Notes under the pieces: generated by a model
Databases searched by the model: none
The model's input: only the letters and a program-made list of their open reading frames with translations
What the model was told of the DNA's origin: nothing
Position numbers and translations under genes: made by a program
From: a bacterium
GTDB taxonomy: Bacteria > 4484-113 > JAFGCY01
Assembly: GCA_016932385.1 (NCBI GenBank)
Contig: JAFGCY010000085.1
Span: 1 to 52,113 of the forward strand
Direction: 5' to 3'
DNA: 52,113 bases
Shown: in pieces, positions 40,407-49,888 of the stretch
How positions within the stretch are numbered: position 1 is the stretch's first letter
Layout: every line of letters begins with the position of its first letter

Positions 40407-41780
40407 GTGACTGTACCCCGGCTCAATTTTGCCTGTCCGGCCGTCCTGACCGGCCTGGCCTGCCGGTCGCTGGGCGGGGCGGCGGACCCGACCGCGGCGG
40501 AATTGACGCAACGCCGCCTGGAACAACTCCAGGCCCAGCACACCGAACTGCTCAAGACCATCAGCACGCTCAAAGCCAATACGGGCATCGCTGCGGCCCA
40601 TGAACTGGAAGCCAATCACAACGCCCGCCAGGCCGAGCTGGACCAGCAGATCTTCGAACAGCAGTATCCGGCGCCCGCCCCGCGGCGCGGGATGTTCAAG
40701 CCGAAGCTGACACCGGAACAGCAACTTGTCGAGCGCCAGCGCGCGGAATTGGCGGCGCTGGCCGCCGGCCTGCGGCGGGAAGCCGACACCGTCACCCAGC
40801 AGTCCAAGCAGACCGCCGAGCTGCTGAAGCAGGCCGAAGAGCAGCTGGCCTGGACGCTCAGCGAGCGCCAGCGGCTGGGCAACCTGTTCGAGGAGCAGCT
40901 GGCTGTTTACATTCTGAACCTGGTGGCGGCCGGCCAGGCCGGGCGCGTGCCACCCATCCTGGACAGACTGCGCCCCCTGGTGCGCGGCAGCGCGATGATC
41001 GCCCTGCTCAGCGTCCTGGCGGCGCTGCTCAACCAGGGCGTGGAAGCGGCCCTGCCCGAACTCGGCGACAAGAAAACCGTCTTCAACCAGCATCCCGACC
41101 CCCTCGACAAAATCCTGGCGGCGCTGATCGCGATCGTGCGCGGCCGGCAGCTGACGCGCCAGGAGTTGGGCACCTACCCGTCGGACGGCTTCAGCAATCC
41201 CGCCTTCCTGCGGCTTTACCAACTGGTGCGCGTGCTGGCCGGCTGGGATTACGACGAGCAAAGCCCGGACATCGGCTTCCTGGCGCCGACGCTGTACGCC
41301 ATCAGCCAATACCAGTCCGCGGTCGGGAACGCCCGCGACCACCTGCATCCCGCCGAGGAGATCGCCGACTGGGCGGCGGAATCGCAAGATAGCGTGGTGC
41401 AGGTGATCTGCGGCCAGCTGCTCCTGGAACTCGACCGCCCGGACCTGATCCCCCGGACGTGTGGGATCGATTGGTCGGCGATCCAGCCGCCCAAACGGCG
41501 CGGACGCTGGCCGGAGCTGGCGGGCCTCTTCCCGACGGCGCCGACGGGCTGGCCGGTGGCGCTGGTGGACGGCTGGCGGGCGGTACTGTGCTGCCAGGTG
41601 CTGCTGGCGGCCAAGGCGCAGGCGCCCCCGGCGCTGTATCAACAATGGCTGGAGGAGAGCTACAACTGGCCCAAGAGCGATTTCTACTGGTGGGTGCTGG
41701 CGACGGTCAAAGCCGACCCGTCGCTGTTACGGGAAGTGCGGGGTGACGCTGCGCAGTTTATCCGCGTAGCTCCGGTATAA
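40407..41780 (+). CDS. Coiled-coil protein of unknown function
   Basis: 457 aa from GTG 40407. Residues 1-25 (MTVPRLNFACPAVLTGLACRSLGGAADP) could be a poor signal peptide. A coiled coil covers about 29-160 (heptads such as LTQRRLEQLQAQHTELLKTISTLK and ERQRAELAALAAGLRREADTVTQQS). The C-terminal 290 residues are helical with many aromatic residues and look globular. I do not recognise it. The following gene starts 10 nt after the stop and is also coiled coil, so they may act together, perhaps in envelope organisation. Confidence 0.65.
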   Translation: MTVPRLNFACPAVLTGLACRSLGGAADPTAAELTQRRLEQLQAQHTELLKTISTLKANTGIAAAHELEANHNARQAELDQQIFEQQYPAPAPRRGMFKPKLTPEQQLVERQRAELAALAAGLRREADTVTQQSKQTAELLKQAEEQLAWTLSERQRLGNLFEEQLAVYILNLVAAGQAGRVPPILDRLRPLVRGSAMIALLSVLAALLNQGVEAALPELGDKKTVFNQHPDPLDKILAALIAIVRGRQLTRQELGTYPSDGFSNPAFLRLYQLVRVLAGWDYDEQSPDIGFLAPTLYAISQYQSAVGNARDHLHPAEEIADWAAESQDSVVQVICGQLLLELDRPDLIPRTCGIDWSAIQPPKRRGRWPELAGLFPTAPTGWPVALVDGWRAVLCCQVLLAAKAQAPPALYQQWLEESYNWPKSDFYWWVLATVKADPSLLREVRGDAAQFIRVAPV

Positions 41781-41781
41781 T
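41776..41781 (+). promoter_or_regulatory. -10-like TATAAT (leaderless)
   Basis: Perfect TATAAT overlapping the TAA stop of the preceding gene, 8 nt, then ATG 41790. Confidence 0.55.
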
Positions 41782-41789
41782 GCCAGCAG

Positions 41790-42515
41790 ATGACTGATAC
41801 CTTCGCTATCTATGCCGTGATCGCCATCGCGATCGGCGCCGCCGGCATGGTCATGCTGGCGATCGCCGTGATGGGCATGCGCCCCCGCCTGCTGGAAGTG
41901 GCCGACGAGCTGCAGGCGACGCTGACCGGCCTGCAGCGTGCGCTGTTCCACATCGAGGAACTGGCCCGGGAGCTGCGCGACAAGGCGATCGTCGACAAGC
42001 TGATGTCCGTCTTAGACGGCGCGCAGACGGCGCTGGGCCAGGTGGATGCCACCCTGGTCGAGGCCCAGGGCGCCGTCGGCAGGATCGACCCGCTGGCGAC
42101 GGACCTGCAGGCGACGCTCAGCGAGGCCCGCGAGCTGCTCGACGACGCCACCCAGACCAGCCAGTCGGTGCGCGCGCGCGTCGACGACCTGGCGGCGGCC
42201 CAGTCCGAGCTGACCAGCATGGCGACGGCGCTGACCGACGTGATCAGCGAGGTGCGCGACCGCGAGGTCGCCGCGCGGCTGGCCAACGTGCTGGCCGACA
42301 CGTCGCTTCTCGCGGCGGACATCGGCATCCTGACGGAGAACGCCAACAGCTATCTCGAACACGGCAAGCCGCTGGTCAGCAACATCAGCGGCGTGGTCGA
42401 CAGCGCCCGGCGGCGGGCCGGCGGGATCAGCAGCTCGCTGGGCGCCCTGCGCGAGGGCCTGCGCGGCGTGAAGGCGCCGCCGGACGACCGCGCCAAAGCG
42501 CCGGACGGACGATGA
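41790..42515 (+). CDS. Membrane-anchored long coiled-coil protein
   Basis: 241 aa. One N-terminal helix (about 6-28, AIYAVIAIAIGAAGMVMLAIAVMG) is followed by a nearly continuous coiled coil (about 35-225) rich in Ala, Leu, Asp and Glu. The layout recalls DUF948 or the helical part of MCE/MlaD proteins, but no MCE strand motif is present. The stop overlaps the ubiE start (ATGA), so the two are translationally coupled; that could be simple operon packing. Confidence 0.7.
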   Translation: MTDTFAIYAVIAIAIGAAGMVMLAIAVMGMRPRLLEVADELQATLTGLQRALFHIEELARELRDKAIVDKLMSVLDGAQTALGQVDATLVEAQGAVGRIDPLATDLQATLSEARELLDDATQTSQSVRARVDDLAAAQSELTSMATALTDVISEVRDREVAARLANVLADTSLLAADIGILTENANSYLEHGKPLVSNISGVVDSARRRAGGISSSLGALREGLRGVKAPPDDRAKAPDGR

Positions 42516-43225
42516 CGCCCCCGGCGGTGCGCGACCCCGAGGCCGTCGGTGCGATGTTCAGCGCCGTGGCCCACCGCTACGACCTGGTCAACCACCTGAT
42601 GACCTGCGGTCTCGACATCCTCTGGCGCTACCGCGCGGTGGAACTGGCCGGGCTTGTGCCGCGGGTCGGCGCGATCGACTGCGCCTGCGGCACCGGCGAC
42701 CTGGCGTTTCTGCTCAAGCGCAAGGTGGGGCCGATGGGCTTCGTCGCCGGCGTGGACATGTCCGAGCGGATGCTGGCGCTGGCCAAGCAAAAAGGCCAAC
42801 ACTACGGCCTGGAGGTGCGCTGGCAACTCGCCGACATGCTCCAGCTGCCCTACGGCGACAACGTCTTCGCCGCGGCGACGATCGGCTTCGGCATCCGCAA
42901 CCTGCCCGACCCGGTGGCGGGCATCCGCGAGATGGCGCGGGTGGTGCACCCCGGCGGGATGGTGATCGTGCTGGAGATGGCCCAGGCCCAGGCGGCCTGG
43001 CTGCGCTCGCTGCAGCACTGGTACATCGGCACCGTCGTGACGCGGCTGGGGGGCTGGCTGACGGGCAGCCCACGGGCCTACCGCGACTTCCACGAAACGA
43101 CGCGCGCCTTCCCGGGCGTCAAGGAATTCCGCGACCTGATGGGCCAGACCGGGCTGTTCGCGCAAGTCGACGCCTACCCGCAAGTGGGCGGGATGGTGGC
43201 GATTTACGCCGGCCTCGTCAAATAA
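42512..43225 (+). CDS. ubiE: Demethylmenaquinone/ubiquinone C-methyltransferase family (UbiE/MenG)
   Basis: 237 aa, normal length. The enzyme methylates the quinone ring with SAM. Signature parts: MFSAVAHRYDLVNHLMTCGLDILWRYRAV, AIDCACGTGDLAFLL (motif I), GVDMSERML, FAAATIGFGIRNLPDPVAGIREMARVVHPGGMVIVLEMAQ, and the tail GMVAIYAGLVK. It implies the cell makes a methylated quinone, which matters for the complex I-like operon whose quinone site looks lost. The quinone type cannot be read from this gene. Confidence 0.92.
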   Translation: MTPPAVRDPEAVGAMFSAVAHRYDLVNHLMTCGLDILWRYRAVELAGLVPRVGAIDCACGTGDLAFLLKRKVGPMGFVAGVDMSERMLALAKQKGQHYGLEVRWQLADMLQLPYGDNVFAAATIGFGIRNLPDPVAGIREMARVVHPGGMVIVLEMAQAQAAWLRSLQHWYIGTVVTRLGGWLTGSPRAYRDFHETTRAFPGVKEFRDLMGQTGLFAQVDAYPQVGGMVAIYAGLVK

Positions 43226-43313
43226 AGTGTACTCCTTAAGTTGGTTTTGACGTGTGCCCCACAATCACCGCAAGAACCGGTACACTTTGGACAGGTTGAT
43301 TCAGGGGACTGGC

Positions 43314-45392
43314 ATGAACTTTTGCAGAGCGTTACCGGCGTTACTACCGGCAATTATGGGGCTTGTGTTAACGGCTTGCGGGGGCGGCCAGGATGCCGCG
43401 GGCAAGCTGCTGGCGGACACAGCCGTGCCGGCGCTCAGCGACACAACCGTAACCGAAACGCCCGTGACAGAGACCGCCGCCAGCATAACCACGGCGGACG
43501 ACTTCACCCTGTACGTATCACCGAGTACTTTTCTCAGCGCGGAATCGCAGGCGCGCTTCGCGCTGGACGTGGATGAGCGGATAGCGGAGGAAGAGCAAAC
43601 CGAGCCGGATTCCATCGAAGTCACGATCAGTGCCGCAGATGCAATCGACTTACGCGCGCTGTACTGCGAGCTGCGCTACGACCCCGAGCAGTACTCGCCC
43701 GCCGGCGTGGAGCACCTGGACTGGGTGGACGGCGACACTGATCCGGCAGCCGGTGGTGACATGCTTACATTGGAGGTCACCTCCGAACCCGGCGTCGTCC
43801 ACCTCGGCCAGGTGCTGGCCAACTGGGACGAGCGCGCGGGACTGTCCGGCGGCGCGGAGCTGGCCCGCGTGCGGTTTGTACGTGAGCCTTGCGCGGTCGC
43901 AGACCTGGCCAGAAGCGCCAGCTCGGCCCTCACATCCGACGCAGTGCGGCCGGAACTTGTTGTAGACATTTCCAACGAGCAATTCAGATGGGACTACAAC
44001 TATCCCGGCGATTACGACCAGAACGGACTGGTCGGCGTCAGCGACCTGACACCACTGGGGGCACATCTCGGCGAGCACGGCGAAGATGCAATCTGGGAAT
44101 GGGACGCGGAAGAGCGCAGATATATAAGCCTTGGCCCAGGCTTCGCCGCGGGCAGTCCCGGCGCGGTCATCGATGTCAACCGCGACAGCTGGATCACGGT
44201 CAGCGACATCACGGCCATCGGCATGCATTTCAGCGAGGGAGTCACCTCCTTCAATCTGTATCAAAGCCTTTATCCCGATCTGGATATGCCAATTAGCAGC
44301 GGCGGCGCCAACCTGGTCGAATCCGTCGGCAGCTTCGCTTATCGCGACGCGCTGAAGACAGTCGACCCCAGGCATTTCTTTCTATCCGCGCCGCTAATCG
44401 AATTACATAGCGGCATGGGCTATTGGCTGCGGCCGGTGTTCAATGGTCAGGAAGGCACGCCCAGCAACTTCGCGCGGTATTACAGCCTGGCCCAAACCGG
44501 GATTGCGCTGGATGTCCAGCCGGACACTTACCTGGAGGGAGCGGCCCTGGGCGGGGCGCGGGTGGATGTCACCTACGGAGCGGATGGCTTGATGGCCGAT
44601 GTCTATCTCACCGGTGCGGAAAACCTGCGTTACTTCGCCGGTGAACTGCATTACAGCTCGAGTCTATTCGCGCTCGATTATGGCTTAACGACCAATGGCG
44701 AGTTGCATCGACCACCTGCCTTTTCTGGAAGCTATGGCGGGCTGCCCCATTCCGCTGAGACTATACCTTTCTATTCTTCCTTAAAGCCGGCTTATTCAGG
44801 CGAAGGATATCTAGCGCGTTTGGTTTTCAAGCAGCAGCCGGATACCTCATGCATCACGCCGCACCTGCCAAGTCAGTTTCTTCATGCAAACCTCCTGTGT
44901 CCCTGGTTCACGGGAGGGACGGTGAAAAAGCTGCGTTGGTATTATCAGAACACCGGCGATACAAACCAGGATGGCGGAGTCTGGGTCGATGATTTTATTG
45001 CCATAGAGCGGTTCTTTAATAGCTATGTTCCTTATCATGACTCCTGGGATGACGAGCCATGGATCTATGTTGAGTCCATCGAATCTGTTGCTGATGTTAA
45101 CAATAACGGTTTAGTCACGGTCAATGATGTGACGGAACTTGGCATGAATCTCGGATCAACAATCACCGGTTACTACATCTACATGGGTGATGATCCCGCC
45201 GCTGAGCCGGGGCCCGAGCCGATCGGCTATGTCAGCTTCACCGAGGCGATCGGCGATCCGTTCGGTGAACGCCTGCGCTTTGAGTTCCAGGTGGCAAACC
45301 CGGTTGAAGGACAGCAGCTCTGGGTGCGCCCGGAGCTAAACGGCGAGATTGGCGCATTGTATGAGGATTTCGCAGTGTTAATCGACGATTAA
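43314..45392 (+). CDS. Lipoprotein with cohesin-like and dockerin-like modules, paralogue 1
   Basis: 692 aa from ATG 43314 (GGGGA upstream; TACACT at about 43280 as -10). Lipobox LTAC, Cys22. A cohesin-like beta domain spans about 62-195 (FTLYVSPSTFLSAESQARFALDV, IDLRALYCELRYDP). A dockerin-like module follows at about 228-308, with two calcium-loop repeats (GDYDQNGLVGVSDLTPLGAHLG, DVNRDSWITVSDITAIGMHF). A second divergent cohesin-like domain and a second dockerin-like module (about 546-613: GDTNQDGGVWVDDFIAIERFF, DVNNNGLVTVNDVTELGMNLG) complete it. Having both partners in one chain suggests self-assembly or surface display. The 44640-45190 part is visibly more A+T-rich. Confidence 0.78.
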   Translation: MNFCRALPALLPAIMGLVLTACGGGQDAAGKLLADTAVPALSDTTVTETPVTETAASITTADDFTLYVSPSTFLSAESQARFALDVDERIAEEEQTEPDSIEVTISAADAIDLRALYCELRYDPEQYSPAGVEHLDWVDGDTDPAAGGDMLTLEVTSEPGVVHLGQVLANWDERAGLSGGAELARVRFVREPCAVADLARSASSALTSDAVRPELVVDISNEQFRWDYNYPGDYDQNGLVGVSDLTPLGAHLGEHGEDAIWEWDAEERRYISLGPGFAAGSPGAVIDVNRDSWITVSDITAIGMHFSEGVTSFNLYQSLYPDLDMPISSGGANLVESVGSFAYRDALKTVDPRHFFLSAPLIELHSGMGYWLRPVFNGQEGTPSNFARYYSLAQTGIALDVQPDTYLEGAALGGARVDVTYGADGLMADVYLTGAENLRYFAGELHYSSSLFALDYGLTTNGELHRPPAFSGSYGGLPHSAETIPFYSSLKPAYSGEGYLARLVFKQQPDTSCITPHLPSQFLHANLLCPWFTGGTVKKLRWYYQNTGDTNQDGGVWVDDFIAIERFFNSYVPYHDSWDDEPWIYVESIESVADVNNNGLVTVNDVTELGMNLGSTITGYYIYMGDDPAAEPGPEPIGYVSFTEAIGDPFGERLRFEFQVANPVEGQQLWVRPELNGEIGALYEDFAVLIDD

Positions 45393-45435
45393 GCTGATGG
45401 GTTGGACATGGAAGCCAATCCGATGGGAGGACAAG

Positions 45436-47433
45436 GTGAATAGAGTACTGACAGTCGTGATACTGGCCTTAGCAATACTGCTGGCGGGATGCGGTGGGGG
45501 CAGCGGGCGGCTGGTTGAGCCGGTGGATACCAATGCGATGGCAACGTCTCTGAGCAAAGCTGCTCCGCAGGTCGTGACGACGGGCGGGTTTGAGCTCAGC
45601 GTGTCGCCGGATACATATCTGACGGAAGCATCGTCGGCGCGGTTCGTGCTGGACGTGGCTGAGCAGACCGGGCCGGACGCCATCGCCGTTACGATCAGCA
45701 CTGAGAACGCCATCGATTTGCGCGCGCTGTACTGCGAACTGCACTACGATCCCGCGCGGTACTCGCCCGCCGGCGTGGAGCATCTGGACTGGGCAGAGGA
45801 CCTGCTGACGCTGGATGTCGCCACCGAACCCGGCGTCGTTTACGTCGGCCAGGTAATGGCGAACTGGGACGAGCGCACCGGGCTTAACGGCGACGCGGAG
45901 CTGGCCCGCGTATCGTTTAAGCGTGAGCCCATGCCGGAAACCGGCCGCGGGACCAGCCAGGCACTCACCGCGGAGACCGGCACGGTGATGTTGCGCATCG
46001 ACAGCCTGACCAAGCGGGTCGCCTGGAACTATGACCTGCCGGGTGATTACAACCAGGACGGACTGGTCGGCGTCGCGGACCTGACGCCGCTGGCCGCGAA
46101 CCTGGACCGCCAGTACGAGGCGATCGAGGGCAACGGCGGGATGACCAAGCACCTGCAGAGCGGATTCGATTTCGACTCGGCGTTTGACGTCGTCGACGGC
46201 AACCAGGACGGCTTAATCAACCTGAGCGACATCACCGAGATCGGCCGCAATTTCAACCTGGCGCTCGATGGTTACTACGTCTACGGCAGCACCGACAGCG
46301 CGGACGTCGAGGCGGCGCAGGAGGCAACCGGCCAGTTCATCATCGCGGATATCCCCAAGTCCATGCTGGCCGGGGATGGGGTCAACCAGCGCCGCTTTAT
46401 CAGCATCACCTTCCCCACGCTGCAAACGGGCATGTACTACTGGGTGCGGCCCTACGGCGCGGACGCCATCGGCGCGAAAAGCAACGCCGCCAAGTACAAT
46501 CCCGCGCTGGTCGCCGCGTTCGACGTAGAGCCGCGCGACGTGACCTTCCTGCGGGATGGCACGCTGGGCAACGTGCTGCTCAGCGTCGCCGAGGACACGC
46601 CGGAGATCGAGCTGGACCTGTGGCTGGAGGACGCCGTCGATATCAAGGCGTTTGCCGCGAATGTTTACTTCGACCCCGCCCAGTATACGCCCGTCGACTT
46701 CACAGCCGCCAACTACCTGAACCCGGGATTGGCCAGCAATTCGGTACTGGACACCTTTTCCTGGGGGCTGGCGGGTAATTGGCTGATCGGGAATCCCTAC
46801 CCGCTGGGCTTGCTGGACGGTTTCGACGGCAACTGGAACCTGCTGAAATTACACCTTACACCCCAGGCCCAGACGGAACCCGATAACTTCAGCCCCGATT
46901 GCTTCCACGTCTATACGGAACAGATTGCCTGCGATTACGATGGCGGATCGAACACCTTCAGCTGGAGATATCCGCTGACCGGCGACGTCGACCAGGACGG
47001 CATGGTCGTAGTCGACGATTGCATTATCGTTAACTATTACATCGCCTGGGGCAAGGACCAGATTGCCGGGGGGCTGGATTACCCAGCCATGTACGATGTC
47101 AACTGGGATGGAATAGTAAGTATTATTGACTACCCATACCTGGGCCACTCTTTATATAATGCCGTGGACGGTTTCGGCATTTATGCCAGCATGTCGGCGG
47201 CGGATATTCCTGAATACGAGTTTTATCTGGACGAACTGGTTGTTCCCACCGAACTTGAAATCGGCTGGGTGGCCTATACGGCGGGCACCGGCGATCCGGC
47301 CAGCGAGCAGCTGAGGTACAGCGCAACGCTTCCCGACCTAGCCCCGGGCACTTACATCTGGATCATGCCGACCTGGGAAGGCCGGGTCGGCAATGCAATC
47401 GAAGCCTCGATCTACCAGGTGCCCGAAGAGTAA
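45436..47433 (+). CDS. Lipoprotein with cohesin-like and dockerin-like modules, paralogue 2
   Basis: 665 aa from GTG 45436, chosen for GGGAGGA just upstream. Lipobox LLAGC, Cys19. Same order as its neighbour: cohesin-like domain about 48-165 (FELSVSPDTYLTEASSARFVLDV, ALYCELHYDPARYSPAGVEHLDW), dockerin-like module about 196-282 (GDYNQDGLVGVADLTPLAANL, DGNQDGLINLSDITEIGRNF), second cohesin-like domain about 368-475, second dockerin-like module about 513-585 (GDVDQDGMVVVDDCIIVNYY, DVNWDGIVSIIDYPYLGHSLY). The first halves of the two paralogues are far more alike than the second halves. Starts 43 nt after its paralogue ends. Confidence 0.78.
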   Translation: MNRVLTVVILALAILLAGCGGGSGRLVEPVDTNAMATSLSKAAPQVVTTGGFELSVSPDTYLTEASSARFVLDVAEQTGPDAIAVTISTENAIDLRALYCELHYDPARYSPAGVEHLDWAEDLLTLDVATEPGVVYVGQVMANWDERTGLNGDAELARVSFKREPMPETGRGTSQALTAETGTVMLRIDSLTKRVAWNYDLPGDYNQDGLVGVADLTPLAANLDRQYEAIEGNGGMTKHLQSGFDFDSAFDVVDGNQDGLINLSDITEIGRNFNLALDGYYVYGSTDSADVEAAQEATGQFIIADIPKSMLAGDGVNQRRFISITFPTLQTGMYYWVRPYGADAIGAKSNAAKYNPALVAAFDVEPRDVTFLRDGTLGNVLLSVAEDTPEIELDLWLEDAVDIKAFAANVYFDPAQYTPVDFTAANYLNPGLASNSVLDTFSWGLAGNWLIGNPYPLGLLDGFDGNWNLLKLHLTPQAQTEPDNFSPDCFHVYTEQIACDYDGGSNTFSWRYPLTGDVDQDGMVVVDDCIIVNYYIAWGKDQIAGGLDYPAMYDVNWDGIVSIIDYPYLGHSLYNAVDGFGIYASMSAADIPEYEFYLDELVVPTELEIGWVAYTAGTGDPASEQLRYSATLPDLAPGTYIWIMPTWEGRVGNAIEASIYQVPEE

Positions 47434-47469
47434 TCCGGTGATGTCGGCTGGCCCCTGAAGCCGCGGTGC

Positions 47470-48120
47470 CTACTCCGGCAGTACGTATAGCAGCATCGCG
47501 AAGAAGTGGCAGATGCTGCCGGCGAGTACGAACAGGTGCCAGATCATGTGGTTGAGTGGAATACGCTTGGTGACGTAAAACATCACGCCCAGGGTGTAAA
47601 ACAACCCGCCGCCGACGATCCAGGCCAGCCCGCCCAACGGCAAGGAGACCACCAGGGGTTTGAAGGCCGCCACGATCAGCCAGCCCATGCCCAGGTAGGC
47701 GATCAGGCTGAACAGCTTGAAGCGGTCGAGGAACAGCGTGGCCTGGACCACGCCGACAATCGCGAAGCCCCAGGTGATCCCGAACAGCGTCCAGCCCAGC
47801 GCACCGCGGATCGTCACCAGCAGGAACGGCGTATAGGTACCGGCGATCAGCAGGTAGATCGCCGCGTGGTCGAACTTGCGGAACAGCTCCTTGACCACCG
47901 GGTGGCGAAAGGCGTGGTAGAGCGTGGAGCAGGTGTAGAGAATCACCAGCGTCGCGCCGTAGACCGCAAAACTGACTACGCGCCAGGGATCGCCGGCCAG
48001 CGCGGCGAAGGTGACCAAGAGGGCCAGGGCCGCCGCCGCCAGCAGCGCTCCGATACCGTGCGTCACGCTGTTGGCGATCTCTTCTTCCTTGCTGTGGGAG
48101 TCCAGGTGCGACAAGTCCAT
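47470..48120 (-). CDS. trhA: Hemolysin III / PAQR-type membrane protein
   Basis: 216 aa with seven predicted helices. Conserved metal-site residues of the family are visible: Ser and His in TCSTLYHAFRH, Asp-His in KFDHAAIYLLIAGTYTPF, and the last-helix pair NHMIWHLFVLAGSICHFFAML. Bacterial members are linked to membrane fluidity control rather than to haemolysis. It is a single gene on the minus strand between the cohesin/dockerin pair (convergent) and guaA (divergent). Confidence 0.92.
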   Translation of the reverse strand: MDLSHLDSHSKEEEIANSVTHGIGALLAAAALALLVTFAALAGDPWRVVSFAVYGATLVILYTCSTLYHAFRHPVVKELFRKFDHAAIYLLIAGTYTPFLLVTIRGALGWTLFGITWGFAIVGVVQATLFLDRFKLFSLIAYLGMGWLIVAAFKPLVVSLPLGGLAWIVGGGLFYTLGVMFYVTKRIPLNHMIWHLFVLAGSICHFFAMLLYVLPE

Positions 48121-48311
48121 GCTATCTGCTTACTCCAGTGCTCGCGGCCCATTCAGCGCGCGGGCCGCGAAATGGATACGGGGCGTGGTTGGATTGACAG
48201 CAGTGTAGCACGTCCCGCGGCACGGCGCGGTTGGGGCGCCGCCCGGCCGCAAATTCCGCATCTTGCCGGATTTAGCCCGCCAGACGGGTTCACAGACGGC
48301 GGGCACGCAAG

Positions 48312-48317
48312 TATAAT
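48312..48317 (+). promoter_or_regulatory. -10-like TATAAT before guaA (leaderless)
   Basis: Perfect TATAAT, only 5 nt, then ATG 48323. The gap cannot hold a ribosome-binding site. Confidence 0.6.
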
Positions 48318-48322
48318 CAGTC

Positions 48323-49888
48323 ATGGTTACGCCCCCCGCCGGTTCGTTCCAGACGGTGCTCATCATCGATCTGGGTTCCCAATATACGCAGCTGATCGCG
48401 CGCCGCATCCGCGAGCTCAACGTCTATTCCGAGATCGTCGACAACCAGATCACGGCAGCGGGGATCAAGGCGCGCGGCAATGTGATCGGCCTGATCCTCT
48501 CCGGCGGGCCCAACAGCGTCTACCGCTTCGGCAGCCCCGACATCGACGAGAAGATCCTCAAGCTCGGCATCCCGCTGCTCGGCATCTGCTACGGCCTGCA
48601 GTTGATCGGCAAGCTGCGCGGCGGCCGGATCGAGGACGCCAAACGCAGCGAATTCGGCAAGACCGAGCTGTGGGTGGACCGCCCCGAGGACTCGATCCTG
48701 TTCAAGGGCCTGAACCCGAACCTGATCTGCTGGATGAGCCACGGCGACGTATTGGTGCGCGCGCCACGCGGCGCGCTGGTCACCGCGCACACCGACGCGA
48801 CGCCGGTGGCGGCCTTCGAGGACCACCAGCGCCGGCATTACGCCGTGCAGTTCCACCCCGAGGTGACGCACACCCCGTGGGGCATCGACCTGCTCAGAAA
48901 CTTCCTCTACGAAGGCTGCCAGGCGCGCGGCGACTGGACGATGGGCAACTTCATCGAGATGAGCGTCGACGACATCCGCGCGCAGTGCGACACCGACGGC
49001 GAGGTGATCTGCGCCGTCAGCGGCGGGGTGGACAGCCTTTGCACGGCGGCGCTGGTCGACCGCGCGATCGGCCACCGGCTGCACTCGATCTTCGTCGACC
49101 ACGGCTTTCTACGCGCCGAGGAGGGCGACAAGGTGGTCGACGCCTGGAAGGAACACTTCACCTCCAAGCTGGTCCGCGTCAACGCCGCCAAGCGCTTCCT
49201 GGGACTCCTCAAGGGCGTCGGCGATCCCGAGCGCAAGCGCAAAATCATCGGCCGCGAGTTCATCAAGGTCTTCGAGGAGGAATCGAAAAAGCACAAGCAG
49301 GCGCGCTTTTTGGCGCAAGGCACGCTCTACCCCGACGTGATCGAATCCAGCGGCATCGGCCTGCACGCGCACGTGATCAAGACGCACCACAACGTCGGCG
49401 GGCTGCCCAAGCACATGAAGCTCTCGCTGGTCGAGCCGCTTCGGGACCTGTTCAAGGACGAGGTGCGCCGGCTGGGCCTGGAACTGGGCCTGCCGCGCCC
49501 GATGGTCTACCGCCAGCCGTTCCCCGGCCCGGGCCTGGCGATCCGCATCATCGGCGAGGTGACCGCCGAGCGGCTGAAGGTGCTCCGGGAAGCCGACAAG
49601 ATCGTCCGGGACGAGATCGAGATGGCGGAGATGGAGCGGCCCTGGCAGTACTTCGCGGTGCTGCCGGCGGTGAAGACGGTCGGCGTGATGGGCGACCAGC
49701 GCACCTACGGCTACCCGCTGATCATCCGCGCCGTGCAGAGCACCGACGCGATGACGGCGGACTGGAGCCACATCCCGTATAAGAACCTCGAGCGGATCGC
49801 CAACCGCGTCGTCAACGAGATCCCCGGGATCAACCGCGTCTGCCTGGACATCACCAGCAAACCCCCGGCGACGATCGAGTGGGAGTAG
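48323..49888 (+). CDS. guaA: GMP synthase (glutamine-hydrolysing)
   Basis: 521 aa, full length. It converts XMP to GMP with ATP and glutamine. The class I amidotransferase half shows ILSGGPNSVY, nucleophile Cys89 in LLGICYGLQLIG, and His-Glu in QFHPEVTHT. The ATP pyrophosphatase half shows the PP loop AVSGGVDSLC (about 231-240), VDHGFLR, QGTLYPDVIESSG, and the dimerisation domain with QPFPGPGLAIRIIGE and the standard ending ITSKPPATIEWE. No guaB is in the window. Confidence 0.97.
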   Translation: MVTPPAGSFQTVLIIDLGSQYTQLIARRIRELNVYSEIVDNQITAAGIKARGNVIGLILSGGPNSVYRFGSPDIDEKILKLGIPLLGICYGLQLIGKLRGGRIEDAKRSEFGKTELWVDRPEDSILFKGLNPNLICWMSHGDVLVRAPRGALVTAHTDATPVAAFEDHQRRHYAVQFHPEVTHTPWGIDLLRNFLYEGCQARGDWTMGNFIEMSVDDIRAQCDTDGEVICAVSGGVDSLCTAALVDRAIGHRLHSIFVDHGFLRAEEGDKVVDAWKEHFTSKLVRVNAAKRFLGLLKGVGDPERKRKIIGREFIKVFEEESKKHKQARFLAQGTLYPDVIESSGIGLHAHVIKTHHNVGGLPKHMKLSLVEPLRDLFKDEVRRLGLELGLPRPMVYRQPFPGPGLAIRIIGEVTAERLKVLREADKIVRDEIEMAEMERPWQYFAVLPAVKTVGVMGDQRTYGYPLIIRAVQSTDAMTADWSHIPYKNLERIANRVVNEIPGINRVCLDITSKPPATIEWE

